This document shows positions 17,990 to 26,886 of a stretch of DNA of 64,000 nt, one piece after another (the first letter of the stretch is position 1; the number at the start of each line of letters is the position of its first letter). The position numbers and the translations under genes are program-made. Under the pieces are notes generated by a model, which worked only from the letters and a program-made list of their open reading frames with translations, did no database searches and was not told the origin of the DNA. Location of the stretch: assembly GCF_017220215.1 (NCBI RefSeq), contig NZ_CP071131.1, positions 1 through 64,000 of the forward strand, in the 5' to 3' direction. The DNA is from Caballeronia sp. M1242 (GTDB taxonomy: Bacteria; Pseudomonadota; Gammaproteobacteria; Burkholderiales; Burkholderiaceae).

Positions 17990-18424
17990 ATGCCGGAATC
18001 CGATCTCTCTTCATATCTTGCCTGGCTCATTGCCTCCGCGCATCGGCAGATGAAGTCCGGACTTGCACAGCTCACCGCCGAAGAAGGCGTCAACGAGGAA
18101 CACTGGCGCATCCTGCACGCGGTGTCGGATGAGGCCGGTCGCTCGATGAGCGAGCTTGCAGGAGACGTTCTGATGAACCTGCCCGCGCTCACCAAGAACG
18201 TCGACAAGCTAGTGAGTCGCGGGCTCGTGCTGCGCGCCGCTGACGAGGCGGACAGCCGGAGGGTGCTGGTCTACATCACGGAACGAGGCGTGGAGTTGTT
18301 GGCCCGGCTGCGACCCTCCGTAGACGCGCACCATGCGGCCATCGAAGATGCGCTCGGCTCTCGCAACGCGAAGCAGCTGAAGCGATTGCTCGAGCGATTC
18401 ATCGAAGAGACGCGGCCGCGCTGA
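17990..18424 (+). CDS. MarR-family transcriptional regulator
   Basis: The 144-residue protein is a compact MarR-type winged helix: NEEHWRILHAVSDEAGRSMSELA leads into the recognition helix (LPALTKNVDKLVSRGLV) and the wing (RRVLVYITERG), flanked by N- and C-terminal dimerisation helices. The ATG at 17990 gives the usual MarR length; the frame is open much further upstream but without any domain. It is divergent from the AmiC-like gene and so is the best candidate regulator of the amidase-importer operon. MarR proteins usually bind aromatic acids or similar small ligands. Confidence 0.88.
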   Translation: MPESDLSSYLAWLIASAHRQMKSGLAQLTAEEGVNEEHWRILHAVSDEAGRSMSELAGDVLMNLPALTKNVDKLVSRGLVLRAADEADSRRVLVYITERGVELLARLRPSVDAHHAAIEDALGSRNAKQLKRLLERFIEETRPR

Positions 18425-19375
18425 CTGCGCGCCTCGACTTGGCCCGCGGCTTGTGAGTGCCGGGTTGCGGTTTCGAGTGTTCCGTTTAACTCGATTGGAT
18501 GGACATACTCGAGCAGCATGGCCCTGATCTGCTGGCCGACTACCGAAAGAATCATCCACCGAAAGCGCCGGCATCCGGCCCTTGCGTAACTTGACGGACA
18601 CAACTTCGCTACGAGCATCGGTTGAGGCTGCTAGTAGCGATTCAGTTACAAGAAACATTGACGTTGCCTCGTTGTACGACGTGATGAAGCGCGCGCCAAT
18701 CCGCGCTGTCATCTTCGTACAGCCGCGTCGATCCTGTCCGGAATCGTGATGCAGTGTCGCGGGACGAACTATTGGCCCTTACCATCGATCTTGCGTTGTA
18801 GCTTTATACGGGGTAGGGATAACGAAATCAAAACGAGCGCATGCAACTTCAGCGACAAATGCAACTAATGGTCTGAGCCGCAAAAGTCCAAACGACAGCG
18901 CGTGCCCCGATTGGGAAATGATCCCGTCGCTTGTGGCTGGCAGTGCCTCGACGCGGCCACGAACGGTCATTCGCTCGCGTTGGCAAGCCGAACTTTCAGA
19001 TGTCAGTTGTACGCCAGAGACCGGCGAGCCGGCGCTCGAAGGTTGCGGGTCCTCTCGCTTGCTGGAAATCAAGTCGAGTCGCACCATCGAGCGCGCCTGC
19101 GCTGGGTCATCGACTATCTGTGGCGAACGTCATCTGGACCGCCTTTACAGATAGGCTACGTAAGCGGGCTCTCCTTACTGGTGAAGTCCATTAGGTGTCC
19201 AAATCATTATGCCGGTACTGCTCCCTTAGTGTGGCGCACGATGAAACGCTGGCCTATGCTTAGCCGTTGGAACGACGGGAACCAACGTTCGCAGTGTGCG
19301 AGCGTCTGAGAGCCGCCGCACGCACAGAAAAATGCGAGCGGCGGCGCGCTGCAAGCAAGGGCTGGCGACGGAAGG
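18425..19375. other. Gene-free stretch between the MarR gene and the cupin gene
   Basis: These 951 bases contain only short overlapping frames on both strands with no recognisable domain and poor codon bias. The base composition is lower in GC than that of the neighbours, notably near 18790-18880. It may be decayed coding DNA, but no family could be identified. No terminator hairpin with a T tract was seen after the MarR stop. Confidence 0.45.
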
Positions 19376-19726
19376 TTAGATCGACGTCGCGTCCTTGTAT
19401 TCGACAAGCACTTCGCGATACGGCCGATTGCCGTCGTTGCGTGCCTTATGAGTCGCGGGTACGCGCGCGCCCTTGCCGATTTCCGACAGCACTTCGAGAT
19501 AGCCGTCTTCGCATTTAAGCGAATACACCGCGCCCGTCGGTACTTCGAAGATGCCGAGGTCGGCGCCGTCCTTGTCGTAGATATGCAGCGGCGCGCCTTC
19601 TATCGCGTACCACATGTACGAATGCTCGTGCGTATGAACGGGCGTCTCTTCGCCCGGTTCGAGCACGAAGTTCCATACGATTACTTTGTCGTTCTCGAAT
19701 ACCTTTTCGCTTCCTACGCCAGCCAT
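19376..19726 (-). CDS. Small cupin-domain protein
   Basis: The 116-residue protein is a single cupin barrel. The first cupin motif carries the metal ligands (PGEETPVHTHEHSYMWYAIEG, His/His/Glu-type spacing) and a short second motif follows. The ATG at 19726 has AGGAGA at ideal spacing. It is 59 bases downstream of the DadA-like gene and on the same strand, so the two are probably co-transcribed. Small cupins of this kind are often metal-dependent isomerases, decarboxylases or ligand-binding helpers; the reaction here cannot be deduced. Confidence 0.82.
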   Translation of the reverse strand: MAGVGSEKVFENDKVIVWNFVLEPGEETPVHTHEHSYMWYAIEGAPLHIYDKDGADLGIFEVPTGAVYSLKCEDGYLEVLSEIGKGARVPATHKARNDGNRPYREVLVEYKDATSI

Positions 19727-19785
19727 GGTTGTCTCCTGATAAATGTACCTGCCTGGACGACGCATGTCAGGCCTGCATGACCGTG

Positions 19786-21027
19786 CTAGGCCAGCAGGCC
19801 CTCCATCGGAATCGCCGGCGATTTCCCGGCGACGAGATCGGCTGTGATGCGGGCCGATCCATGAGACATGGTCCAGCCGATATGACCATGCCCCGTATTC
19901 AGGTAGAGATTGCGGTACTTCTTGCGTCCGAAGAAGGGAAGGTTGGTCGGCGTCATCGGACGCAAGCCGGCCCACATCTGCGCGTGCTCGTAGTTCCCGC
20001 CATCCGGATACAGCTCCTCTGTGACGCGCTTCATGAAGGCGAAGTCGGACGGTTTGTGCGACGTGTCATATCCTGCGAATTCTGCGGTCGCCGTCACGCG
20101 AATGCGATCTCCGAAGCGTGAGATCGCGACGAGGTTGTGCTCGTCCACCGCCGCGACTTCCGGCGGCGCCTTGTGATCGCCGATGGGTATCGTCAACGAA
20201 TAGCCTTTGATCGGATAGATGGGCAAGTGGATGCCGATCTGTCCCGCCACCATCGGGCTCCATGTGCCGAGCGCGAGCACATAAGCGTCGCCGCTGATCA
20301 TTCCGCGGCTCGTCGCGACACCAGTAATGTCGCTGCCCGCGGTCTGGAAGCCGTCCACCAGCGTGTCCGTCATAAAGGTGCCGCCGCGCGCCGCGACTTT
20401 CTCGGCGAGCGAGCGCGTGAACTTCGCCGGATCGCCCGTCTCATCCGTCGGGCAGTGAATCGCGCCTGCGATTTTCTCCTTCACACTGGCAAGCGAGGGA
20501 TCGACGGCCACTACTTCGTCGCGGTTCAGCACGCGTATGGTCTGGCCGTCCGATTCCAGCAGCTTCATTTGTGCAATGCCGCGATCGAGCGATTCTTGAC
20601 TGCGATGAAAGTAGAGAATGCCGCGATCGTTGCGGTCGTAATCGATGCTTTCCTCTCCCAGCATCTGATGCAGCACGCTTTGCGAATAAGCGGCGAGCCG
20701 ATGCTTGAGCAAGGTGTTGCGACGCGCTTTCTCCACGGTGCACTCGAGCAAAAAGCGCCACGACCATGCATAAAGCCGTGGGTCGGACGAGAATTTGAAA
20801 CGCAGTGCCTGATCCTTCATGACGATCGACTTGAGGAGCGTCATCGGCGCCTTGGGGGACGACCACACGAATGAATGACCGGGCGCGACCATGCCCGCGT
20901 TGCCCCAGCTCGTCTCCGCGGCCGCCACCGGCTGCCGCTCGATCACGACGACATCATGCCCGTCCTTCTGCAACTGGTACGCGGTAGTGACGCCGACCAC
21001 GCCCGCCCCGAGAACGATTACTTTCAC
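19786..21027 (-). CDS. dadA: DadA-like D-amino-acid dehydrogenase (FAD)
   Basis: The 413-residue flavoprotein belongs to the DAO/DadA family. It opens with the FAD dinucleotide-binding motif GAGVVGVTTAYQL and ERQPVAAAETSWGNAGMVAPGH, and closes with LRPMTPTNLPFFGRKKYRNLYLNTGHGHIGWTMSHGSA, cut here as RPMTPTNLP and NTGHGHIGWTMSHG, both diagnostic of DadA. It oxidises a D-amino acid to the imino acid and passes electrons to the membrane quinone pool. It is divergent from ridA-like, racemase, importer and oxidoreductase genes, which fits degradation of an imported amino acid. It is probably a catabolic paralogue and not the general alanine-pathway DadA. Confidence 0.9.
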   Translation of the reverse strand: MKVIVLGAGVVGVTTAYQLQKDGHDVVVIERQPVAAAETSWGNAGMVAPGHSFVWSSPKAPMTLLKSIVMKDQALRFKFSSDPRLYAWSWRFLLECTVEKARRNTLLKHRLAAYSQSVLHQMLGEESIDYDRNDRGILYFHRSQESLDRGIAQMKLLESDGQTIRVLNRDEVVAVDPSLASVKEKIAGAIHCPTDETGDPAKFTRSLAEKVAARGGTFMTDTLVDGFQTAGSDITGVATSRGMISGDAYVLALGTWSPMVAGQIGIHLPIYPIKGYSLTIPIGDHKAPPEVAAVDEHNLVAISRFGDRIRVTATAEFAGYDTSHKPSDFAFMKRVTEELYPDGGNYEHAQMWAGLRPMTPTNLPFFGRKKYRNLYLNTGHGHIGWTMSHGSARITADLVAGKSPAIPMEGLLA

Positions 21028-21065
21028 GATGTATTCCCCATGTGCCGACGGTTTTTGCTTCGAAC

Positions 21066-21073
21066 TGTCGACA
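21066..21073. promoter_or_regulatory. TGTCGACA palindrome, dadA-proximal
   Basis: A perfect 8-bp palindrome TGTCGACA lies 39 bases upstream of the DadA-like ATG. A second copy lies at 21211-21218 near the divergent RidA-like gene. The pair frames the shared control region, so this looks like one of two operator half-regions. Confidence 0.45.
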
Positions 21074-21208
21074 CCAATGTAGAAAGAAAATAAGACGGCG
21101 GCAAGTCCGTTGCAGACTATAAGCCCTGAAAGCAGGGGAGATCAGCAAATTTCGGCGTTTTGCAGGCCCGAGAAAACGAGTACTTGCTTACGCGAATTTT
21201 GTTCTGAT

Positions 21209-21220
21209 AGTGTCGACACT
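21209..21220. promoter_or_regulatory. AGTGTCGACACT palindrome, ridA-proximal
   Basis: A perfect 12-bp palindrome lies 70 bases upstream of the RidA-like ATG. Its core TGTCGACA repeats the dadA-proximal site, and a partial copy (TTGTCGAGA) follows at about 21222-21230. The GntR-FCD regulator at 30420-31142 is the nearest candidate binder, by inference. Confidence 0.5.
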
Positions 21221-21289
21221 GTTGTCGAGACTACGGCTGTTTCCGAACCTTGGCGAGGCGCGTCGCGCTTCGTCGCCACAGGAGAAGTC

Positions 21290-21637
21290 ATGCAGATGCA
21301 GCGTTTCGAAAGCGGCAAGCGGATGAGCCAGGCGGTCGTGCATAACGGTTTCGGCTTTCTCGCCGGACAGGTGGCCGACGATACGAGCGCCGACGTCAAA
21401 GGTCAGACCACACAGATTCTCGCGAAGATCGACCGGTTGCTCGCACAGATCGGCTCCGACAAGACGCGCATCCTGTCCGCGAACATTTGGCTCGCCGACT
21501 ACAACACGTTCGCGCAGATGAACGAAATCTGGGACGCGTGGGTGCCCGAAGGCAATGCGCCGGCGCGCGCGTGCGTCGAGTCGAAGCTCGCGTTTCCGCA
21601 GTACACGGTGGAAATCGCGGTTATCGTCGCGGTCTAG
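21290..21637 (+). CDS. RidA-family enamine/imine deaminase
   Basis: The 115-residue protein is a complete RidA/YjgF-type monomer. It contains the NGFGFLAGQVA beta strand, the ILAKIDRLLAQIGSD helix and the conserved PARACVESKLAFPQYTVEI block, which includes the active-site arginine. RidA proteins hydrolyse reactive 2-imino or enamine acids to 2-oxo acids and ammonia. AGGAGA supports the ATG at 21290. It is the first gene of the operon divergent from the DadA-like dehydrogenase, whose product is an imino acid, so it probably clears that product. Confidence 0.9.
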   Translation: MQMQRFESGKRMSQAVVHNGFGFLAGQVADDTSADVKGQTTQILAKIDRLLAQIGSDKTRILSANIWLADYNTFAQMNEIWDAWVPEGNAPARACVESKLAFPQYTVEIAVIVAV

Positions 21638-21651
21638 TGCGGACAATCTAC

Positions 21652-22443
21652 ATGAACGCTCCAGACGCGCTGTCCCAGTACCAGCGGCTCGCCTTCTCGC
21701 TCGATGAAGGCATCGCGCGCCGCGCCGCGATCGGCCTTGTCGTGCTCGCCACCGACCACACGATCGAATACGAATGGCGCAAGCTGCTTGCAGCCGATGG
21801 CGTCGCCTTCTACGAAAGCCGCATCGCCAATTCCGCCGACATCACGCCGGAAACGCTCGCACAGATGGACGGTCTCATTGCGCCGGGCGTCGCGCTGATT
21901 CGGCCTGGCCAGCGCCTCGACGTGGTCGCGTTCGGCTGCACGTCGGCCTCGATGGTGCTCGGCGAGGAACGCGTGTTCGAACGCATCCGCGAAGCCCGGC
22001 CGGGCGTTGCCTGCACAACGCCGATCACCGCTGCGCGCGTCGGCATACATGCGCTCGGCGCTCAGCGTGTCGCGCTGCTCACGCCCTATGTGCGCCGCAT
22101 CAACGAGTCGATGCGTGCGTATCTGGGTGCGCGCGGCGTCGATGTCGTGAGAATGGGCTCCTTCGAGCATGCCGACGACAACGAGGTCGCGCGCATCGAT
22201 GCCGCTTCCGTGCGCAACGCGGTGCTCGAACTCGGCCGCCACGACGACGTGGACGCGGTGTTCGTGTCCTGCACGTCGTTGCGTCTCGTCGACGACGTCG
22301 TCGCCATCGAAGCGGAACTCGGCAAGCCCGTGCTGTCGAGTAATCACGCGATGGCGTGGCACGCGTTGCGTCTCGCGGGCGTCGTGGACGCGATGCCGCA
22401 ATTCGGTCGCCTCTACACAGTTCAGCCTACCCGCTCGCATTGA
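21652..22443 (+). CDS. Asp/Glu racemase superfamily enzyme, maleate cis-trans isomerase-like
   Basis: The 263-residue protein has the two active-site cysteines of the Asp/Glu racemase, maleate isomerase and arylmalonate decarboxylase superfamily, at Cys96 (FGCTSAS) and Cys207 (VSCTSLR). The C-terminal SSNHAMAWHALRLAG block is typical of the maleate-isomerase branch. It starts 14 bases after the RidA-like gene. In this context it may racemise an imported amino acid so that the D-isomer can enter DadA, or isomerise an unsaturated diacid; the sequence does not decide which. Confidence 0.85.
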   Translation: MNAPDALSQYQRLAFSLDEGIARRAAIGLVVLATDHTIEYEWRKLLAADGVAFYESRIANSADITPETLAQMDGLIAPGVALIRPGQRLDVVAFGCTSASMVLGEERVFERIREARPGVACTTPITAARVGIHALGAQRVALLTPYVRRINESMRAYLGARGVDVVRMGSFEHADDNEVARIDAASVRNAVLELGRHDDVDAVFVSCTSLRLVDDVVAIEAELGKPVLSSNHAMAWHALRLAGVVDAMPQFGRLYTVQPTRSH

Positions 22444-22473
22444 TCGCGCAGTCCAACGTCTGGAGATGCCACT

Positions 22474-23574
22474 ATGAAAAGAGCAAAAGTCCTCGGTGCC
22501 GGCCTGGCGGCGAGCGCGTTACTGACGGCGGCGGGCGCGGCCTTCGCGCAAACGGTGTCCATCGGCGCGATTTTGCCGTTGACGGGCGCGAGCGCGTCAG
22601 TGGGAGAGGATCAGCGGCGCGGCGCCGAACTTGCCGTCGAACAGGTCAACGCGCACGGCGGCGTGCTCGGCGGCAAGCTGAAGGTGATCGTCGAAGATTC
22701 CGGCGGAAGCGCGCCGACGGCGTTGAGCGCTGCGCGCAAGCTCGTGTCGGTTAACAAAGTGCCTGTCGTGCTGGGCGAGTTCTCTTCGGGTATCACGATT
22801 CCGATTGCGCAATACGTCGTCCAGCAAGGCGATGTGCATCTGAACGTCGGTTCGTCGAGTCCGCAAATTCGCAAGATCGGCGATGGGTCGTTCAGCGTGA
22901 TCGGTCTCGACGATCTCTCCGCGCGCTTCGCCGCCGACGATCTCTACGCGCAGAACCTGCGCAATGTCGCGTTTATCGCGCCGAACAATTCGTACGGACA
23001 GGGTGTTGCGCCCGAGTTCAAGAAGCGGTTCGAATCGCTCGGCGGCAAGGTGACATCGATTGTTATGTACACCGAAGGACAATCGACCTATCGCCGCGAG
23101 TTGCAGCAGATGTCGAAGACGCAGCCGCAGGCCTACGTTTACAGCGCATACGGCCAGGAAGCCGCGACCATCAATCGAGAGGCCTTCGAACTCGGGCTCA
23201 ACAAGGCAAAGTGGTACGGCATTTATTTGACCATGTGTACGAGCGATACCGTCGCGCAGGCCGCGCACGGGCAGGAAGGGCTCGAAGTCGCGTCCATTGG
23301 CGATGCGGGCAAGTCGTATCAGCAGGCGTACCAGCAGAAGTACAAGGAAGCGCCGAAGTCCGCGTTCGGCGCCTACGTGTATGACGGGGTGATGGTGGCG
23401 GCTTCCGCCATCAACAAGGCCGGCGCGGCAGATCCCTTCAAGATTCGCGCCGCGCTGCATCAGATGGGCACGTATCAGGGCGCGACAGGCAGCATCGCAT
23501 TCGACGCCGACGGTCAGCGCAAGGAGCAGCCCTACGACAAGGTGAAATTCGAAACCACGGTCGTCGCACGCTGA
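22474..23574 (+). CDS. Branched-chain amino-acid-type ABC substrate-binding protein
   Basis: The 366-residue protein has a signal peptide of about 26 residues (MKRAKVLGAGLAASALLTAA then GAAFA) and a LivJ/LivK-type binding fold: IGAILPLTGASASVGEDQRRGAELAVEQVN split as ILPLTGAS and GAELAVEQVN, then APNNSYGQGVAPEFKKRFE cut as NNSYGQGVAPEF. It is the periplasmic receptor for the importer encoded next. The amino-acid type is not visible in the sequence; the neighbouring DadA, RidA and ferredoxin oxidoreductase suggest an aromatic or branched amino acid. Confidence 0.92.
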   Translation: MKRAKVLGAGLAASALLTAAGAAFAQTVSIGAILPLTGASASVGEDQRRGAELAVEQVNAHGGVLGGKLKVIVEDSGGSAPTALSAARKLVSVNKVPVVLGEFSSGITIPIAQYVVQQGDVHLNVGSSSPQIRKIGDGSFSVIGLDDLSARFAADDLYAQNLRNVAFIAPNNSYGQGVAPEFKKRFESLGGKVTSIVMYTEGQSTYRRELQQMSKTQPQAYVYSAYGQEAATINREAFELGLNKAKWYGIYLTMCTSDTVAQAAHGQEGLEVASIGDAGKSYQQAYQQKYKEAPKSAFGAYVYDGVMVAASAINKAGAADPFKIRAALHQMGTYQGATGSIAFDADGQRKEQPYDKVKFETTVVAR

Positions 23575-23599
23575 CGCGCGCCATTGCCGGGAGAACGTG

Positions 23600-24493
23600 A
23601 TGCTGCAGTTCGTCATCGATCTTCTCATTCGCGCGTCGGACATCATGCTCGTCGCGGTTGGCCTGTCCGTCGTGTATTCGCTCGTGCGCTTCCCGAATGT
23701 GGCGCACGTGCAGTATGCGATGACAGGCGCCTTCGTCACGCTCGGCATGACGAAGGCGGGCGTGCCGTTCGCGGCTGCGCTGGTGGTGTCGTGCGTCGCG
23801 ACGGGATGTCTGGCCGTCGCGCTGAACGTGTTCGTGTTCCGGCGGCTGTTGCGCTCGGGCAGTTCGATAGCAATGGTCGGCTCGCTTGCTGTATCGATGA
23901 TTCTTGTTGCCGTGGTGCTCGGCAGCGCGGGGTCGAGGCCGCTGCGTTACACGACCGCGCTCTCGACGCCGCTGCAACTAGGCTCGACGATGATCTCCGT
24001 CGATCAGATCACGTCGATTGCGTGCGGCTTCGGCTGCGTCGCCTTGCTCGCGCTGCTGCTGTTCAAAACCGGCGCGGGCCGTTCGATGCGCGCGATGGCG
24101 AGCAACCCGGCGCTCGCGGCGGCAACGGGCGTCGACGGCGCGCGCGTGCTGAACGGCATCTCGTTCCTGAGCGGTGCGCTCGCGGCGCTCGGCGGCACGA
24201 TGCTCGGGCTGACCGAGAACGTGCACGTGGACCTGGGCACGAACCTGCTGCTGCCCGTATTCGCAGCCGCCATTCTCGGCGGACTCGGCAATCCGCTGGG
24301 CGCGGCAGCGGGCGCGCTCCTGATCGCCCTCGCAGAGACGCTTGCGACGAATATCGACTTCGGCTGGATAGTCGGACGCTCGGGCGTCTATCTTCCGGTC
24401 AGTTACGTGGGCGCGGCGTCGTTCGTGATCCTGCTCGCGGCGCTGCTCCTGCGGCCCTATGGACTCTTCGACCGGGAGGTGCGCCGTGTCTAG
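23600..24493 (+). CDS. ABC transporter permease, LivH type
   Basis: The 297-residue membrane protein has about eight hydrophobic segments, the LivH-like SVVYSLVRFPNVAHVQYAMTGAF start region cut as YSLVRFPNVAHVQY and an AILGGLGNPLGAAAGALLIAL C-terminal segment cut as AILGGLGNPLGAA. GGGAG sits 6 bases before the ATG at 23600; a GTG one codon earlier is possible. It follows the binding protein by 25 bases and overlaps the second permease. Confidence 0.9.
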   Translation: MLQFVIDLLIRASDIMLVAVGLSVVYSLVRFPNVAHVQYAMTGAFVTLGMTKAGVPFAAALVVSCVATGCLAVALNVFVFRRLLRSGSSIAMVGSLAVSMILVAVVLGSAGSRPLRYTTALSTPLQLGSTMISVDQITSIACGFGCVALLALLLFKTGAGRSMRAMASNPALAAATGVDGARVLNGISFLSGALAALGGTMLGLTENVHVDLGTNLLLPVFAAAILGGLGNPLGAAAGALLIALAETLATNIDFGWIVGRSGVYLPVSYVGAASFVILLAALLLRPYGLFDREVRRV

Positions 24494-25373
24494 TTTCATG
24501 CTGCACGTCGCGACGCTCGCGTGCATCTACGCGTTGATGGCGCTCGGCCTCAACGTTCAGGCGGGCTTCGCGGGCTTGCTCAATTTCGGCTTCGTCGCGT
24601 TCGTCGGCATCGGTGCCTATGCGACCGGTATCGCCTCTTCCGCGGGATGGCCATTTATCGTCGGCATCGTCGCGGGCATGGCAGGGGCGATGGTCGTCGG
24701 CTTCGTGATGGCGCGGCTCGGGCGCAATCTCGCATCCGATTACTGGGCCATCGCGACGCTCGCCATCGCCGAACTGATACGCACGGTTGCTTTGAATGAA
24801 GGCTGGCTCACGGGCGGTGCGCAAGGCATCAGCGGCATTGCGCCGCTTTTTTCGCGGCTCACCGGCACGAGCGGCGACATTGCATTTTTTCTGCTCGCGG
24901 TGGCGGTGCTCGCGGTCGCGTTCGTCATCTGCACGCGGCTCGCGCGAGGGCGCTACGGGCGAGCGCTGCGTTTGATGCGCGAAGAACCCGCCCTGGCGCA
25001 AAGTCTCGGATACCGGCTCGTGCCGATGAGAACCACGGCGACGATGACCGCCGCTGCCATCGCTGCGACGGGCGGGTCTCTGCTCGCGCTATACATGAGC
25101 TTCGTCGGCCCCGACTTCATGTTTGCCTCCGAGACCTTCGCCATCTGGACGATGGTGATGATCGGCGGCCTTGGCAACAACGGGGGCGTGTTGTTCGGCG
25201 CACTGCTCGTCGAAGCGATCTATAGTGCGGTGCCCTTCGCGAAGGACTACATCGACATCGGCACGGATATGGCGGGTGCCGTGCGGCTCGGCGCAATCGG
25301 CTGCATTCTGCTTGCCTGTCTGCTGCTGCGGCCGGGCGGCCTGTTGCCCGAGCGAATCCGGAGGACCGTATGA
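24486..25373 (+). CDS. ABC transporter permease, LivM type
   Basis: The 295-residue membrane protein is LivM-like, with LMALGLNVQAGFAGLLNFG near the start and MIGGLGNNGGVLFGALLVEA cut as GGLGNNGGVLFGA later. The GTG at 24486 has a GGGAGG sequence at good spacing and overlaps the previous stop by 8 bases; an ATG at 24498 is an alternative. It forms the channel with the LivH-like subunit and overlaps the ATPase gene by 4 bases. Confidence 0.9.
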   Translation: MSSFMLHVATLACIYALMALGLNVQAGFAGLLNFGFVAFVGIGAYATGIASSAGWPFIVGIVAGMAGAMVVGFVMARLGRNLASDYWAIATLAIAELIRTVALNEGWLTGGAQGISGIAPLFSRLTGTSGDIAFFLLAVAVLAVAFVICTRLARGRYGRALRLMREEPALAQSLGYRLVPMRTTATMTAAAIAATGGSLLALYMSFVGPDFMFASETFAIWTMVMIGGLGNNGGVLFGALLVEAIYSAVPFAKDYIDIGTDMAGAVRLGAIGCILLACLLLRPGGLLPERIRRTV

Positions 25374-26170
25374 GCGCCGTGTTGAAGCTGCGGGACGTAT
25401 ACAAGTCATTCGGCGGCAACCACGTACTCACCGGATTATCGTTCGAAGTCCTAACCGGTGAGTTTGTCGGTTTGCTTGGGCCGAACGGATGCGGCAAAAG
25501 TACGGTTCTCAACGCGATCACCGGCTATTGCCCGATCGAGCGAGGCAGCATCGAACTGAACGGCCAGCGCGTCGATGCGCTGCCGCCGCACCAAGTCGCC
25601 GCGCGCGCGGTGCGGCGCACGTTTCAGCTACCATCGATGCCCGCGCGCATGACCGTCGGCGAAGTGCTGATGGCCGCTTCGACGCAACGTCACGGGCTCT
25701 TTGCGACGCTCTTGCCGTCCGCGCGTACGAAGCATGTCGAAGCGCAGACGCGTGAACGCGCCCGGCAATTGCTCGACGAACTCCTGCTCGCTAAAGTCGC
25801 GCATCTTCCAGCTGCTTCCATATCGGGCGGACAGAAGAAGCTGCTCGGCATTGCATGCGCGTTGATGGGCGAACCGTCGCTGCTGTTGCTCGATGAACCG
25901 ATGGCGGGCGTGCATCCGAATCTGCGTGCCGAACTCATGCGCGTGCTGAGAAGCATCAACGAGCGGGGCGTTACGCTCGTCGTGGTGGAGCACGACATGC
26001 ATTTCGTTGCAGAGACGTGCGCGCGTTGCATCGTGCTGGATCGCGGGCGCACCGTCGCGGATTGCAGGCCTTCGGAACTGGAGCATCACGAAGGCGTCGT
26101 CGAAGCGTATCTCGGGCGCACGACGAAGAGCGCGACGGCGCCTTTGCGGGCAATGGGGGCGACGGCATGA
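25370..26170 (+). CDS. ABC transporter ATP-binding protein, LivG type
   Basis: The 266-residue ATPase shows Walker A (GPNGCGKST), the signature ISGGQKKLLGIA, Walker B LLLLDEPMAGVHP and the VVEHDMHFV switch histidine. Its ATG overlaps the permease stop, and its own stop overlaps the next ATPase gene (ATGA), so expression is coupled. It energises the importer together with the LivF-like protein. Confidence 0.93.
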   Translation: MSAVLKLRDVYKSFGGNHVLTGLSFEVLTGEFVGLLGPNGCGKSTVLNAITGYCPIERGSIELNGQRVDALPPHQVAARAVRRTFQLPSMPARMTVGEVLMAASTQRHGLFATLLPSARTKHVEAQTRERARQLLDELLLAKVAHLPAASISGGQKKLLGIACALMGEPSLLLLDEPMAGVHPNLRAELMRVLRSINERGVTLVVVEHDMHFVAETCARCIVLDRGRTVADCRPSELEHHEGVVEAYLGRTTKSATAPLRAMGATA

Positions 26171-26886
26171 TTATCGTCAGCAACGTCGTCGCAGGCTATA
26201 CACGCGATGTCGACATCCTGCGCGGCGTGTCGCTCGCTGCGAAGGAACTGGAGATCGTGACGATTCTCGGGCCGAACGGCTGCGGCAAGTCGACCTTGCT
26301 CAAGACGGTCGCAGGCTTTCTGATGCCGAGGAAGGGGGCGGTGCATCTGGACGACATCGATGTGGGGCAGGTGAGTGTGCATCGCAAGATCCGCACGCAT
26401 CGCATCGGCTTCGTGCCCCAAACCGACAATGTGTTCGGCGCGCTCACCGTGTGGGAGAACCTCGCGCTAGGCGGACAATTCATGCCCGAGCGCGAACGCA
26501 ACGTGCGGCTCGATGAACTTTACGCGAATTTTCCGATTTTGAAGACCAAACGCACGGCGCGCGCCGCGAGTCTTTCCGGCGGCGAGCGGCAGATCCTGTC
26601 GCTTGCGCGCGCGTTGATGCCGCGTCCGCGCTATCTTTTGCTCGACGAGCCGTCCGCGGGACTCTCGCCGCGCATGCTGGCCGAAGTCTTCGATGCCATC
26701 GTGCGCTTGCGCGATACGGAGCGCGTCGGCGTGCTGATGGTCGAGCAGAACGCGGCGCAGGCACTGCGCATTTCGAACCGCGCGTATGTGCTGTCGATGG
26801 GACAGGTCGCGCTGGAAGGCGATGCCGCCGATTTGCTCGTCAGCGACGAGATGCGGCGGCTCTATCTCGGCGGCAGCGTGCAATGA
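26167..26886 (+). CDS. ABC transporter ATP-binding protein, LivF type
   Basis: The 239-residue ATPase has Walker A GPNGCGKST, the signature LSGGERQ, Walker B LLLDEPSAGLSP and the MVEQNAAQAL switch region of LivF proteins. The ATG at 26167 overlaps the previous stop; the frame extends upstream without any domain. Its stop overlaps the start of the ferredoxin oxidoreductase gene at 26883, an unusually tight link between an importer and a catabolic enzyme. Confidence 0.93.
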   Translation: MIIVSNVVAGYTRDVDILRGVSLAAKELEIVTILGPNGCGKSTLLKTVAGFLMPRKGAVHLDDIDVGQVSVHRKIRTHRIGFVPQTDNVFGALTVWENLALGGQFMPERERNVRLDELYANFPILKTKRTARAASLSGGERQILSLARALMPRPRYLLLDEPSAGLSPRMLAEVFDAIVRLRDTERVGVLMVEQNAAQALRISNRAYVLSMGQVALEGDAADLLVSDEMRRLYLGGSVQ

